A stretch of DNA of 64,000 bases from Melastoma dodecandrum (taxonomy: Eukaryota > Streptophyta > Magnoliopsida > Myrtales > Melastomataceae): positions 1,798,001 through 1,862,000 of the forward strand of contig JARUPY010000395.1 of NCBI GenBank assembly GCA_029817715.1. Direction: 5' to 3'. Below, piece after piece: positions 1 to 11,624 of the stretch; within the stretch, counting starts at the first letter, position 1, and the number at the start of each line of letters is the position of its first letter. Both the position numbers and the translations under genes were made by a program. Under the pieces are notes generated by a model. That model did no database searches. It was given only the letters and a program-made list of their open reading frames with translations, and was not told the DNA's origin.

Positions 1-275
1 AATTTTTTGGGTTCCCGAACTTAAAAACGTATTTTTTAGAATCGAGGCCTTATCATGATATTAGGACAATTGTTTGTTGACAATGGCACCTAAGGTGCTC
101 GATGTTTGATGACCGAGGCACCTTATTCTGAAAGTATTCAAATTATGATTTTGTAAACTCTTCCGATTTTACTTACGATCCCGCAAGTTACGATCTTAAA
201 ACCCTCTCCCAATCCCGCGTAAAATCTCGATTTTGACAACCTTGGTTACAACAGAAGGTCGTTCATCCAACGACA

Positions 276-482
276 ATACTTTGTGATAATTAGTCAGCCA
301 TTGCTACGACGAAGAACCCCGTATTTCATGCAAGGTCAAAGCATATTGAGTTACGCCACCACTTTATCAGAGAAATGGTGATGAAGAAGGAGATAATTAT
401 GGAGTTTATTCACACACAGGATCAGCCCGCTAATGTTCTAACAAAGGCCGTGAATTTCGATAAGCTCGAGATTACAAATTAA
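276..482 (+). pseudogene. Ty1/copia RNase H C-terminal remnant
   Basis: The translated segment shows the conserved end of a copia polyprotein: [13 protein letters not shown], then a HTQDQPANVLTK-like motif, then a short tail and stop at 480-482. These residues belong to the RNase H C-terminus that precedes the 3' LTR in Ty1/copia elements. An in-frame TAG at 291-293 interrupts the CDN-SAI motif, so this copy is dead. Everything upstream (1-275) is unrecognisable or lost. A purine-rich tract at 481-491 and an LTR start follow directly, as expected for the 3' end of such an element. Confidence 0.85.
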
Positions 483-489
483 GAGGAGG

Positions 490-905
490 TGTTAAATATC
501 GTGATTAAATGACATTAATTTGTAATCTCATTTAGTATCATTAAGTGTGAGTTAGTGGGTGGAGTTAATGTGTAGTTAGTGGGATGAAGTTAATTACCTA
601 GGATTTATGGTATAGTAAATGCTTTCTCTAGGACTCTATATAAGGAGAAGCATTGTCTAAATGTTGTAAGCAAGAAAAGAAAGAAAGAGAGAGAAAAAAA
701 TGTGTAAAAAAAGTAAAAGGGTCGGTAGTTACCCAAAACGTCTCAAAATTCCTTATTCCTTATTTCCAGAAACGCCTCGCTGTGTCGCAGCAGTTCCGTA
801 AAACCTTATATGTGATACAACAAACAACTGCTTTCCAAACTACCCCAACAACACGGGGCCTCTTTGACAAGCCCGCGAGCTTTAGGCTTGCCCCAGTACA
901 TTCTC
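490..905 (+). repeat. 3' LTR of the copia remnant
   Basis: The LTR begins TGTTAAATATCG right after the purine-rich tract AAGAGGAGGTG (481-491), which is the normal polypurine-tract/LTR junction. A TATA box (CTCTATATAAGG, about 634-645) lies at a plausible U3/R position. The right end is uncertain. No partner 5' LTR is in the window. Confidence 0.6.
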
Positions 906-1924
906 TCTAGGCCCGACTTGAAGCATGCTCCCCCGTCAATTAAATTTCAGTTGATGACTAAAAGCCCAGCAGATAAGCGGTGAAAATACGCTCTCCCAAT
1001 GAACACACACTCTTAACATTTAAAATTTTCTCTCTTTTTCTTTTTTTTCCTTTTCTTTTCTCTCGTTGCCAAACAAAGTGACCGAAGGCCACAACTAAAA
1101 CTTTTATCACCATATTTTTCTAGTTTGCACTAAAAACAACTAACATTTGAAAAATGTGAATTTCGTGATTTGAACTTATTCTAGATTTGGAAATAACAAT
1201 TGGAAAAAATTATCCATTTGTAATACATTAAATTAAAATATGTAATTTTTTTAACCAAGGAATATTGTTTTTAGATATTTTGTTGTGGAAAAAACTATCT
1301 TTCTGGGCACAGAGCTTGGATGAAACACGCGAGATTATGTCTACTGCGAAACTTCCTGTTGGAGTAAAATATACGACATATATGGCGCAAGTTTGGAGTA
1401 CCTCGCAGCGTTTGGTAATGTATTTGTTTCAGTAGTTGAATCCGGCTTTCTGTATTTCGCTTCTTGATCAGCAATGGGCCAGCGTTTGTTCCAGAACAAC
1501 TGCAATATTTTCTATCTGCTAAACTGATATTATTTTACGCTTGCAGCTACGGAAATGAGGCCATGCCAGTTAAAGATCTGCAGAAGCTACACTTTTTCTT
1601 GGTAAATAGTTTCTATCTGAGAGGTCTAATAAGCAATATATTACCAAATGATTGCCTCATACAAAGAAAGTAGTTTAAAGTTATGGAAATTTATGTTTTA
1701 TTATATAACATAATGACACTTTCTTTCCTATGTCTGGTTGAAAGCACACGATTTCTTGACCATAACAAGTCTCCTTTTCGGCCCATGTTCAGTTAATAAT
1801 ATTGTTCAATATTCATAAGTTCGCATCCATAAATGTCTGTGCTTGTCCGTTGTTAACTCTAAGAAATTAGAGTTATATGTCTCATTTAGGAGCCTAATTA
1901 ATGATTGATCTCCTATATTTATTG
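906..1924. other. unrecognised intergenic stretch
   Basis: AT-rich sequence without a convincing gene. A short exon-like open stretch at about 1319-1411 is followed by T-rich sequence, and a second open stretch spans 1464-1673. I recognise neither, and there is no supporting start, splice pair or family motif. A long pyrimidine tract lies at 1025-1065. Confidence 0.4.
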
Positions 1925-3020
1925 GCATATATAGTTAGTTGCATGTTATTTTTGGGTTAGTCGTTTTGTTTGGATATGTTTTGCACTTGTGAGGTTCTTT
2001 GCAGGAAAAGGGGTTGATACGACGGAAATTTATGTCGAGGAAGACATCTTGAAGGAGGAGTGACAAGACGGTAGATAGTAGAGTTGCCGAGAGGGAAGCT
2101 GTGGACAGGAAGTTTCGTGCAGCCACAAGACGAGAAGATCTTTTTATAATATTTCCAAATCTTTTGGGTGTTTTGGAGAAGATTTACCCTACATATAAAA
2201 GGGTTTCAAAACGTCAAATTGGAAAAGAGAGGCGACTAGACGACGGCTAAGGAAGAGAGATCGGAGAAGACGATGGAGATTATCTTATCTTTTCTTTTCT
2301 TGTTTTGCTTGTCTGCTAGGATGCTGAACTAACTCTTTTATCTAGGACGGTGATGAACCGACTCGTGTAGTGATTGTCTAGACTCTTTTCGGAATCAATT
2401 CGTGAAGTTTCACGTTTACTTATGTTCTCTTGTGCTTAATGCTTACATATTGGGTTGATCGTCGATTTGTTTGATTTCTTATCCTTCCTTCAGTAGACTC
2501 GAGAGAGGGACTTAGGATTAGAAGAGGGAGATTATAACATAGGTTAAATCTGAGAGATCAGATTAACTCAGAGGAGTATAGAGATATAAGCTCGTAGGTA
2601 ACCGAAATAACAATTGGCACTTAAAAGGATTATAGTTGTTCGTGTATCGCTATAGAGATATAGGTTTACGAATAATCTATAATTCACCATTACAAACTCG
2701 AGAGAGGTCTAATGAACAATAAGAATTGTGGTTAGTAAACGGAAAACTGAGAGAATTGAGGAAGAGAGAGTGCAGATGATTCATAAACGATAGGGGATTC
2801 ATAGTCCTAGGTTTTTCCCATCTATTGATTTATTCTACACTTGCTTTTATTTAGTTGTTACTTTCATTCTCAAATTAAGACTTTTAAATAATCAAATCTT
2901 CATCGGCTAGATTAAGACTTGTTAGATTGATAATAGACAAAATATTCTGAACAATCTCCGTTGGAACGATTTTTACTTACTACTCTATTACTTGTGCGAC
3001 CCGTATAGTTGCGTGTGCGT
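1925..3020 (+). repeat. putative LTR remnant, gypsy-like
   Basis: The stretch has an LTR-like layout: a TATA-like ACATATAAAAGGG at about 2192-2204, then about 800 bp without an ORF, ending with a segment resembling the end of plant gypsy LTRs (CTACTCTATTACTTGTGCGAC, then CCGTATAGTTGCGTG, 2980-3016). No primer-binding site or coding region follows; the sequence changes character after 3020. This assignment rests on general resemblance only. Confidence 0.3.
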
Positions 3021-3692
3021 TTTTGCGAACATCCGCAAGCATCCCATTCGGAGTTTCGACCTTCCCTCCAGCCCGTCCCTCCCCATTTGCCCTATTATCG
3101 GGCCTCAATTATATGCCAAGGTGCATACTCCGAATGGGCACACAAAACAATCCATTTTTCAGCCCAATACACACACAATAACCGGAAAATTTTCTCCCAA
3201 ACAGGCCACAGTCGCCATGAGTATCCATTCGTAATTCAAAAGAACATCTACCTCATGCATACGGATGAGTTCCTGCATGGCCATCCCCACACGATTGTCA
3301 TCCGACACACACACTCAATCGCAAAATACCGGCCACTCCCACATGCGGTGAGAATCCACTCATCCGTCGCATAACTGAAGGTCCGGGGTGCCATCTCCTA
3401 CCATCCCAAGGGTCTAGCCAGCCCCTTTCCCTCACCAAATAATACATTCACAGCGAGCAAAACTCAACGCTAACGAGTTTTATGGCCATTTCGGAAGAAG
3501 AAAAACGAAAGGGATTGAGTACCGTACCTTTCCTCTTGTCCAAAGCAAAAATGCTCCAACTGTTTCCTCCTCCGAGGGAGTTCTCTACAAAGGGGTCTTT
3601 CCATTCCCTTCCTCGAAGATATTCCTTCTGTCTCTCTCCCTTCTTCCTTACCGAACCAGCCCTCTCCTTCTTTTTCTTCTTTTTCTCCTTTG
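3021..3692. other. non-coding stretch with a short inverted repeat and a polypyrimidine tract
   Basis: No supported gene. A perfect 12-bp inverted repeat (CCCATTCGGAGT at 3043-3054 and ACTCCGAATGGG at 3127-3138) is separated by 72 bp. From about 3480 to 3692 the plus strand becomes a C/T-rich tract. On the minus strand this is read as a spurious Glu/Lys/Arg-rich extension of MMP fragment A. Confidence 0.5.
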
Positions 3693-4306
3693 GGGTTCAC
3701 GCTCCAGTGCTCGTCCCTGTCAAAGTGAAACTGCCCTACCGGTGGGTAGGCTGCGTGAGCTAGGTAGCCGCCAGGGCCATCGAAGGGGCTCCCGTCCCCG
3801 TGATCCCGACTGTAGAACCCTATATGTTGATCAGGTCTGGGTTGGCCCGATGATGCCTCGTGGAAAGTGAAAGTTGTCAAGGCCGCATATTTGGAGAACG
3901 CACTAAATAGGGCTGCCCTCATGGTATCGATTGGTAAAAGCACTGGGGTAGTGAACTCAAAGCTGAGCGACCTCTTGGATGGCGGCCACACACTCGATAG
4001 CGTTATGTTGTGCCTGTGATCTTGAGGGGGATCATGAGGGACACCGCAACGGGGCTGCGTCATGCTCGCCAATGTCTCGGTATGCACTCTTCCCGTGACG
4101 TTCAAATGGTAGAACGTTTGGTACTTCCTCAAAGTGGACGTCAGGGCCTCGTCGTAGGGGTCATCGACCGCCGCATAATCTTTCGATAAGTAGCCGTAGG
4201 CCTTGAGGTAATTCCTCGCAAACGTAGGGACATCAAACTCAAGACTGGGGCTTATCGAAAGCGAGAGTAGGAAGGCAACTGAATAGAGGATGGAGTTTCG
4301 GGCCAT
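3693..4306 (-). pseudogene. matrix metalloproteinase fragment A (5' part only)
   Basis: This is a paralogue of the intact enzyme at 30525-31319. It starts with the same signal peptide (MARNSILYSVAFLLSL), propeptide and cysteine-switch region. It continues through the [15 protein letters not shown] calcium/structural-zinc loop to an NPKG motif near residue 206. Homology then stops, and the frame runs on to 3470 through a purine-rich, low-complexity tail unrelated to the family. The zinc-binding HEXGHXXGXXH and Met-turn are therefore missing, and the protein cannot be an active protease. The cysteine switch reads PRCGVPH instead of PRCGVPD. The open frame suggests the truncation is fairly recent. 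Confidence 0.85.
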
Positions 4307-4348
4307 TGCTTTTGATAATAAGAATTCATGTCATGTATACCAGAAGAT

Positions 4349-4360
4349 CATTTATATAGA
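4349..4360 (-). promoter_or_regulatory. TATA box of MMP fragment A
   Basis: Minus-strand CTATATAAATG lies about 45 bp upstream of the ATG at 4306. The same box and flanks recur at 31364-31373 before the intact MMP, so the core promoter was duplicated with the gene. Confidence 0.6.
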
Positions 4361-5204
4361 GTGAAATTGGTCGGGAAACAGGTTACTATTTGATAGGTGA
4401 ATTGAATTATGAATGTAGTAGAGTGAAAAATATGCACCTCATGGGAATTTAGAAGTTGCTGATTTCATATGATTTTAGTTGACATTTTCAGATAAATGTG
4501 ATAAGTGAACGTAAAAATCAATAAACTTGAAAAGAAAAGAACCCGCGATGGAATATAATATTTTATATTTGGAATAAAATGTCTAAACGATATAATTAAT
4601 TCATTGATTTTTCTTACTCTTTTTACCATCATAAAAATAAACATTAAAATGATTTTTAAACTTTTCAATTTATTTTATAGATATAATCTCACAGTAAAAG
4701 TTTATATACCTTAACTTGTTTTTTTCTTTTGGAAAAAACAAGTTTAATTGTTAGGATATTGATATGATCTATTAATCCTTTTAGATAATTAAACCTAATC
4801 TTCTGCCGGGATGGATGGGAAACCTGTTTTGTTTTCCAACCTAATTATTCATTCAGGTTGTATTTCAAAATAATGGGAATGGCCAGAAGACACAATATCT
4901 TTCAAACCCGTTGAGGTTCGATCTAGACACAATAATAAGTGTTCATGTTTCAGTTATGTACAAATAATTTGGGTCATCAACAGTTTGAATTTTTATAAGT
5001 ATTTAATGGAAAGTTAGTACTAACTGTCCTAAAAGCTCAATCCATGCTATATATTTTTATTTTCAACGATATTTACTTAATTTTAAGTTTATAATGGTAC
5101 TAACGCACCAAAAGTAATTTTTATAGCTTGCACAAAGCAACTATATTTGCTCAATGTGAATCTCGTTATTCAAGCCTTCAATAAATTCCGAAATAACTAA
5201 AAAA
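4361..5204. repeat. duplicated upstream region of the MMP unit (copy 1)
   Basis: AT-rich DNA that matches 31374-32205 closely along its whole length. Examples are the shared GATAATTAAACCTAATC and GAACCCGTTGAGGTTCGAT stretches, with only scattered substitutions and small indels. It links MMP A to MMP B just as the second copy links MMP E to MMP B'. No ORF is supported. Confidence 0.75.
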
Positions 5205-5869
5205 CTATCCATCATGATACAGACCATGAATGGCATTAATCTCATCGGGTTGAAGAATCCTCTTAATTCTCCCCCCCGGGCGCGTGAAACCAAGCGAACA
5301 TCACCGCACTTTTGTTGTGGCTGTGACCGAGCCCGAGGATGTGTCCTGTCTCGTGCAACGAGACCGATTCCAAGTCGAATTGATGGCCTATGGTGTTCAA
5401 GCTGTTGGGGTACGTGTGCAAGGATTGAATAGGAAGGGAGAATGTGCTAGCAGAACGTAAGTTCTGTATTGCTGATGACCTTCTATAGAATAGAGGAAAC
5501 ATTCTGTAGAGCTACTGCACCTACGAGGAGTGTTTTGGCCGCGATTTCTCTTTCTTAAACTTTTTCTTACACTCTCTTACATGAAATGTCTAACGAACCT
5601 TTATATATAGGGAGGAGTAGGAAAACAAAATGACAATAGAAACTGACATATTTAATGACAGATTTAATAGCCTACTTAAATGACATTTTTGTTACTAACT
5701 TTAATTCCAATTAATCTCGATCATAAATTACCTTCAACGTAAGCTCCATTGCTCGTCCCCATCTAAGCGGAACAACCCACTAGGCGGAAGACCCGTGTGA
5801 CCTAGGATGCCGCCAGGCCCATCAAAGGGGTGCCGATCCCCATGTTCCCGAACATAGAACCCTACCTTT
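5205..5869 (-). pseudogene. matrix metalloproteinase fragment B (3' half), interrupted
   Basis: This is the 3' half of a second MMP gene type. From the right, 5746-5869 encodes a FYVRE/HPFDGPGG-like loop and a QWSL segment. The rest (5205-5402) encodes [19 protein letters not shown], the catalytic zinc motif, with a VMFAWF Met-turn. Between them sits a 337-bp solo LTR (5403-5739). The paralogue at 32206-32521 lacks this insertion and runs straight across the site. The fragment ends at CCTTT (5865-5869), immediately followed by the start of LTR-B. Its missing 5' half appears to be fragment D at 29995-30292. It is non-functional. Confidence 0.85.
5403..5739 (-). repeat. 337-bp solo LTR inside MMP fragment B
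   Basis: The plus strand reads TGTTGGGGTAC at the left and CCTTCAACG at the right. This fits a minus-strand LTR with TG...CA ends, one end mutated. It is flanked by CAAGC (5398-5402) and TAAGC (5740-5744), a 5-bp target duplication with one mismatch; the uninterrupted paralogue has CAAGCTCC at this site. The minus strand carries a TATA box (CTATATATAAAGG, about 5600-5612). No internal domain is present. Confidence 0.75.
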
Positions 5870-6152
5870 TGTTGACCTTAGTTTTGATGATGAGAAATCT
5901 GTTGTTCTATGGCTTGAGAAGTGTGTTGTTGCACTACAACAAAGCTGTACTAATGACTGTTGTTTTAATGCGCTACAATTATCAACGTGAAGGAATAATT
6001 ATTATTCCAATTTGTTTATTATAATCTAATCATATTTAATTATTAATTACATTATTTGATTCAAATAATCACGTGTGAGGATTGGAGAGCACATTTGAGA
6101 AAGATTTAGAAATGGATTCTCTATTTTTAGTAATATTCTATTTCTAAGTAAC
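5870..6152 (+). repeat. LTR-B, 5' part only (unit 1)
   Basis: It starts TGTTGACCTTAGTTTTGATG directly after the CCTTT target site in MMP B. It matches 32522-32800, the start of the 1.9-kb 5' LTR of element B, then stops abruptly at about 6152, where MMP C flank begins. The matching 3' end of this insertion, with the second CCTTT, is at 29885-29999. Confidence 0.8.
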
Positions 6153-6164
6153 ATTCTTTGAACA

Positions 6165-6560
6165 ACAAACAACGAATTTCTCTTTATTCAAACCCTTGCA
6201 AGATTTCGAAGTAAAACGAGGGAACAATTATCTGTTTGTACAAAACTATCCTTCGGGATACAGATCATAAACGGCATTTATATCATCTTGTTGAAGAACC
6301 CTCTTAATTTACATGTCCGAAAATTCCGGGTACATCACGGCGCTTTTGTCGGAGCTGTGGACGAGCCCGAGGAGGTGCCCTATCTCGTGCAGCGAGACTG
6401 ATTCCAAGTCGAATTGAAAGCCTTCGGGGTTCACGCTCTAGTGCTCGTCCCCGTCAAAGTGAAACTGCCCTACTGGTGGGTAGACTGCGTGAGCTAGGTA
6501 GCCGCCAGGGCCATCGAAGGGGCTCCCATCCCTGTGATCCCGACTGTAGAACCCTATCAT
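6165..6560 (-). pseudogene. matrix metalloproteinase fragment C (3' part only)
   Basis: It covers the last third of the MMP plus 3' flank, matching 30440-30830 of the intact copy. The readable order is [23 protein letters not shown], then [17 protein letters not shown], then a Met-turn. A TAG replaces the Trp codon just after DGDEH (about 6438), and a second stop falls before the usual GEIKRV segment. At 6560 the homology breaks into unrelated sequence, so signal peptide, prodomain and most of the catalytic N-lobe are absent. Confidence 0.85.
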
Positions 6561-8171
6561 GAAGTATGATTGTGATTGTGCACTTCTTGCTAAAATGTTG
6601 ACTGCAGATGATATGAATGACGGGTGTTCTATATGCATGCGTAAAAACTTCATTTTTCTGAAAAACAGAAACACTTTCTTACATCTCTCAAGACTCACTA
6701 ATATGTTTCTATGCTATCAGAGTGGGAAGTTCGATTCCTTTGAAATGAATGCTCAAGGGCTAGTCGAAAGAGACTTTGATTTTGGTTGTAATGTAGACTT
6801 GGTGTAAGACCATATTTATAGAAGGCTTGATCTTTAAGAAAGAAAGCAAGTCAAAGAATCTCATCAAATAAGACTCAAAATGCAAGGACGTTACCTTTAA
6901 GCGTGGTTTTCCCAATGTGGACTTGCTCATCGACACAATACTCAAGGGTATGGGCATGATGGCATATGAGAGTGTGAATTTGTGGAGAAATGTTGTAGAA
7001 GAATAATTTTATCTATCTTTTCCTACGGAAAATGAGGCTTTTGAATTTAAAGCGTTTTGCCCAGATTGGCAAATCGGGATCAGGGTTCTAAAACTTTTGT
7101 CCATTTTTTCTTGACACTTTGGTTTTGTGACCGTCTTTTGGCCCTTATGTCAAAATTTGCTTTTTCTTTGAATGATATTGAAGGGCTCTCTTTTCTTTTT
7201 TGCTTGTTTGCCCCTGTCTCATTTTCATTTTCATTCTTTTTTTTGAAATATTCAACGAACTCGGTTATCTGGAATTGGTCATGGATGTAGTGGAATGGTT
7301 GAAAGGTTGGTAGAATAATGTGTCGACTTGCGAGATCCGTTAGGGATATACTTCACACTCAAACTTGAGGAAGTAACTCATCCCCATCTCAGCCTTATTC
7401 GGAAGTTAAGACTACAGGAACTCCTTTTACCTCGACGTGAGGCGACTCTTTGACTTGAAAGCGTCATTATTTTTTTTGAAAAAAACTCTACTTCGGCTAA
7501 GAATGGCTAGCAATGGTAATGTGTTTGAGGATAAGAAAGAATGCTCGATGTTATCCTAGCTAGAGCATTTTCCGTCAAAGGAATTTTTTTTTCCCACTCC
7601 GATGCTATCGTGTGTGAATCCCTCATAAGTGTGTGCACTCAACTCTCGAAAGGGTATGTATTTGGGGATAGGCTTGCCTTTATATCTCTAGCACAGAAGT
7701 GTTCCGCTAGGAAATGTGCTTCAAATTTCGAAGACGCATGAGAATATGAACATATAAGCATGATAACTTTACCTGTGATGTTCGCTTCGACATTGAGACC
7801 CTGTAGGGAAAGAGATGGTACATAATTAGGTTCAATGTGAGGAGTTTTAGAATTGGAACGATACCTTCTTAACCAGTCACCTGTCGACGATCGATGTTGC
7901 CCTAGTTAAAGCATCTGCGAAGGATGTTACATTGATTAGTCTCGAATTTCATGTGATTGAATTAGAATGATACTTTCCTCTACAGGTACCCAACAACGAT
8001 CGGTCGTTGCCCCATTTGAAGCATCGTTTATTTAGCATGGCTTGTGAGCCTCATAAATTTTCATTGCTCCTAAAAAGTCTCCTAGGAGAGTTACGCTAAA
8101 TGCAAATATCATTGAAATTAACTTTAAAAAAATTGCTCAAATAATGAAATAAAATGGCTACAGTATGTTGT
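6561..8171. other. unrecognised stretch downstream of the Tat integrase
   Basis: No gene is supported. On the minus strand this lies 3' of the Tat integrase, so part of it may be the element's 3' untranslated region or LTR, but I found no partner LTR to confirm it. Short open frames (7057-7290, 7541-7741) have no recognisable motifs. Confidence 0.35.
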
Positions 8172-8996
8172 CTTAATTGATTGGGGTAGAACAGCCCCAT
8201 CCATCTTCATTAAGATCAGGGCCCCTCACGAGAAAGCTTGCTTGACGACATACGGGCCGTCGTAATTGGGGGCGAATTTTCCACGAGGGTCTTTGACGTT
8301 CGGAAGAATCCACTTTCAAACCAAATCACCGGGCTTGTATGACACCTGCCAAACCTTTTTGTTGAAAACTCGGGAAACACGTTCTTGATAACATTGCATA
8401 TGATGTGCAGCAGCGAGCCGTTTCTCGTATATGAGATCCAGGTGAGCTAGACGATGTTGCACATAATCGTCTTCGGTCATGTTTGCTTTCTGGAATATCC
8501 TAAGGGACGGGATCTGAACCTCGATTGGTAGAACTTCTTGTGCTCCATAGACAAGCTCGAAAGGAGTTGCCCCAGTTGAGGTACGTGTTGTTGCTCTGTA
8601 GGCAAGTAATGCATGTGGGAGTTTTTTGTGCCAATCGCGGTATGTGACTGTCATCTTCCGGATGATATTCTTTATATTCTTGTTTGCAGCTTCCACAACA
8701 CCATTCATTTGTGGACGATATGGTGAGAAGTTGAGATGTTTGATTCGGAATTCTTCACACAATGAATCAATAATCTTGTTGTTGAAATTGGTGCCATTAT
8801 CGGTCACGAGCAGTTCAGGCACTCCATAGCGAGCAATTATATTGATGCGGACGAATCGGGCCACATTCTTTGCCGTAACTTCTTTGAATGATTGAGCTTC
8901 TATCCATTTGGTGAAATAGTCGATGGAGACTAGGATGAACTGATGACCATTCGAAGCTTTTGGATTGATTGGGCCGACGACGTCCATCCCCCACAT
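8172..8996 (-). pseudogene. Tat integrase domain
   Basis: The 226-aa open frame begins within the integrase core. WGMDVVGPINPKASNGHQFI supplies the first catalytic Asp. VTDNGTNFNN supplies the second, and the segment from FSPYRPQMNGVVEAAN supplies the glutamate. ATPFELVYGAQ and a C-terminal KPGDLV follow. Beyond the frame end (8316), homology continues to about 8172 as a GPDLNEDG...PIN tail, typical of Tat integrase ends. The N-terminal HHCC zinc finger is only partly readable (9013-9297) in another frame. Confidence 0.85.
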
Positions 8997-9012
8997 TGAA
9001 AATGACCATGGT

Positions 9013-10311
9013 TCAACGGGTACAATCTAGTGCTTCGTGCGCATCAACACATCTCATAAGAGTCGCAGTAAATGATTTCTTGTATAATACATCTCCATCT
9101 AGAAAGAAATTGCGAACAATTCGTCGTATGAATTTTCGCTCTTTTCTGCTGCAGCCTTGCGAAAAGTTGCCGGTTTGTAAATAAACTTTGATATCGAAGT
9201 ACCAAGGTTTGTTATCTGCTTCATTAATGATGGCAGCACAACTCGAGTTATGAGAGATGTCGATTTGCAGGGGCTTGATGTTCATTTGTCCAACCAATGT
9301 GCCAGTGCATCCGCAAAGCGATTCTCCGATCGAGGCAGGTAATTGAACTCAATGTCACGGAAGTGTTTGATGATATCTTGAAGGTATTCATGATATGGGA
9401 GGAGCTTCACATCTCAAGTACGCCATTGTCCATTTGTTTGGGCGATAATAAGTGTCGAATCTTCGAAAACGTTGATGTCTTGTATTCGCAGATCGAGAGC
9501 ATGTTGAAGACCGAGAATGCACGCCTCGTACTTTGCAATATTGTTGGTACATGGAAAAACAACCTTCGACGCAATATTGTGTATACATCTTGTATTTTTC
9601 CATCAGGGTGGGGAATAAGATTTGTTCTCATAGCCATTTCTTTGTTAAGTAATAAGTAACTCATGATCTGACTAACAAGTCCCTAGAGGAGGGGGACGAG
9701 GAGTTCTATATCTATCTATATTTATTCATTATTCCATGCTAATTGAACAGTGGAATGTTGGTACATGGAAAAACAACCTTCGACGCAATCGGATAATACT
9801 GACCGGTGGGGGATATCACAACGGCTCCCACACTCGACCCATTGAGGTTGACTGCTCCATCAAAGTACATAGTCCATCGTTGATCATCGTCTGCAACTAG
9901 GATGTTCTCATCTGGCAACTCAACGTCCAAAGGAGACACGTTCGGTCCTGGGTAGTCAGCAATATAGTTTGTGATACTTCGACCCTTGACAGACTTAGTG
10001 GCAACATATCGTATGTCGAATTCAGCAAGTTATAGTTGCCATTTGGAGATACGTCCCATTAGCATAGGCCGGCTGAAAAGACATTTCAAAGAATCATTTT
10101 CCAACACCAGAAGAATCTCGTAGTGAAGGGTGTATTGCCTTAATCGATGGCAAACCAATGCACAACATGTTCGTTCCAAAATCGTGTAACGGGCCTCACT
10201 AGGTGTGAACTTCTTGCTTAGATAATAAATAACATGTTCTTTGGCACGTTGTGGTTGTTGTGCCAAAAGGGCTCCTAAAGACTCGTCTTGAATAGTAAGG
10301 TAGAGTGTCAA
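9013..10311 (-). pseudogene. Tat dual RNase H region
   Basis: 10311-10030 carries the retroviral-type RNase H that follows RT (GALLAQQ...VIYYLSKKFTPSEARYT, ERTCCALV). 9939-9739 carries a second RNase H beginning WTMYFDGAVNLNG, the archaeal-type domain found in Tat elements. Further pieces to 9013 include the NFSQGCSRKERKFIRR linker before integrase. Frames change between pieces. A short segment of the second RNase H (about 9535-9565, TTGGTACATGGAAAAACAAC) is repeated at 9758-9785, indicating a local duplication of roughly 220 bp. Confidence 0.75.
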
Positions 10312-10398
10312 ATGATGCCCCGGTGTTGGTGGGAGTAATATCGGAGGGTTCGACAGGTACTGCTTGATTTCTTCAAAGGCGGCTTGGCACTCGGTGTT

Positions 10399-11624
10399 CT
10401 ACTCAATTGAGGTATCTTTCTTGAGAAGCTTGAATATTGGTTTACAGATTTCTGACAAATTTGAGATAAACCGAGCTATATAATTGAGCCGACCCAAAAA
10501 ACCTCTGACCTCTTTAGCCGTTTTCGGTATTGATAGATTCTTAATGGCCTCGACTTTGGCAGGATCAACTTCGACACCGCGGTTGCTAACGACAAAGCCA
10601 AGTAGCTTCCCTGATGTTGCTCCGAATACGCATTTCGCAGGATTCAATCGTAGCTTGAATTCTTAATCGCTCGAATAATTTTTGTAAGACGTTGATGTGA
10701 TCTTCCCCTGTGCGCGACTTAGCAATCATGTCATCCATGTATACCTCAATTTCTTTGTGCATCATATCGTGGAATAATGCTACTATGGCCCATTGATAAG
10801 TTGCCCCAGCATTCTTCAATCCAAACGGAAATACTCGATAACAGAATGTTCCCCAAAGGGTAGTAAATGTCGTCTTTTCCTTATCTTCCTCCGCCATCCG
10901 AATCTGATTGTAGCCCGAAAAGCTGTCCATGAAAGAGAAGCGATTGAATCCTGCGGTGTTGTCTACTAACATGTCAATATGTGGTAAAGGAAAATCGTCC
11001 TTACGGCTAGCCTTGTTCAGGTCGGTAATCGGCGCAAACACGAACTTTGCCATTTTTCTTCATAATTGGTACAATATTTGCAACCCATTGAGGATAACGA
11101 GCGACCTTGATGAAGTTCACTTTTAATAATTTGTCCACTTCTTCCTTGATGGCGAGCACAAATTCAGGTTTATATTGGTGTTGCTTTTGCTTTTTAGGAG
11201 GCACCGATGGATCTGTAGGAATGTAGTGTTGCACAATGTCTATGTCGAGCTCGGGCATGTCTGCATAGCTCTATGCGAACACATCCGAATACTTTCTTAA
11301 CAGGGAAGTGAGTTGATCAGCTTCATCTTTAGGAAGATCCAAGCCAATGAACAGTTCCATTGACTCTTCGAGAGTGCCGACATTAATGACCATTGGTTCA
11401 CGGATTGTCACTTCTTTGGGCTCTTCATGACGTTTGAGTTCTTGTTCAAAGCCGTAGCATTCATCAAGCAACTTCTGGTCACGGGTTGAGTCATCATGTC
11501 GCTCTTCGTATGGATCTTCATCTCCACCCGAAGCGCCATCCCTGTAAATCACAATGATTCTTTCGTGAGTCCATGAAGATATGTTAAAAAGTTGAAGCGG
11601 AGGGCGTTTGGTGTTAGAGAGCAT
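10399..11624 (-). pseudogene. Tat reverse transcriptase
   Basis: The pieces are 11624-11271 (pre-RT with LDLPKDEADQLTSLLRKYSD), 11258-11007 (IVPIMKKNGKVRVCADYR), 11053-10586 (palm domain with FMDSFSGYNQIRM and the catalytic EVYMDDMIAKS at about 10728-10760) and 10647-10399 (connection, KEVRGFLGRLNYIARFI). The YMDD catalytic box survives, but at least three frame changes break the protein. Confidence 0.85.

Noticed and set aside
653..910. 85-aa plus-strand ORF, Lys/Glu-rich start
   Set aside because: It lies in the LTR just after the TATA box and has no family motif; chance frame.
3482..3763. 93-aa plus-strand ORF opposite MMP A
   Set aside because: It is the shadow of the polypyrimidine tract and the antisense of MMP sequence.
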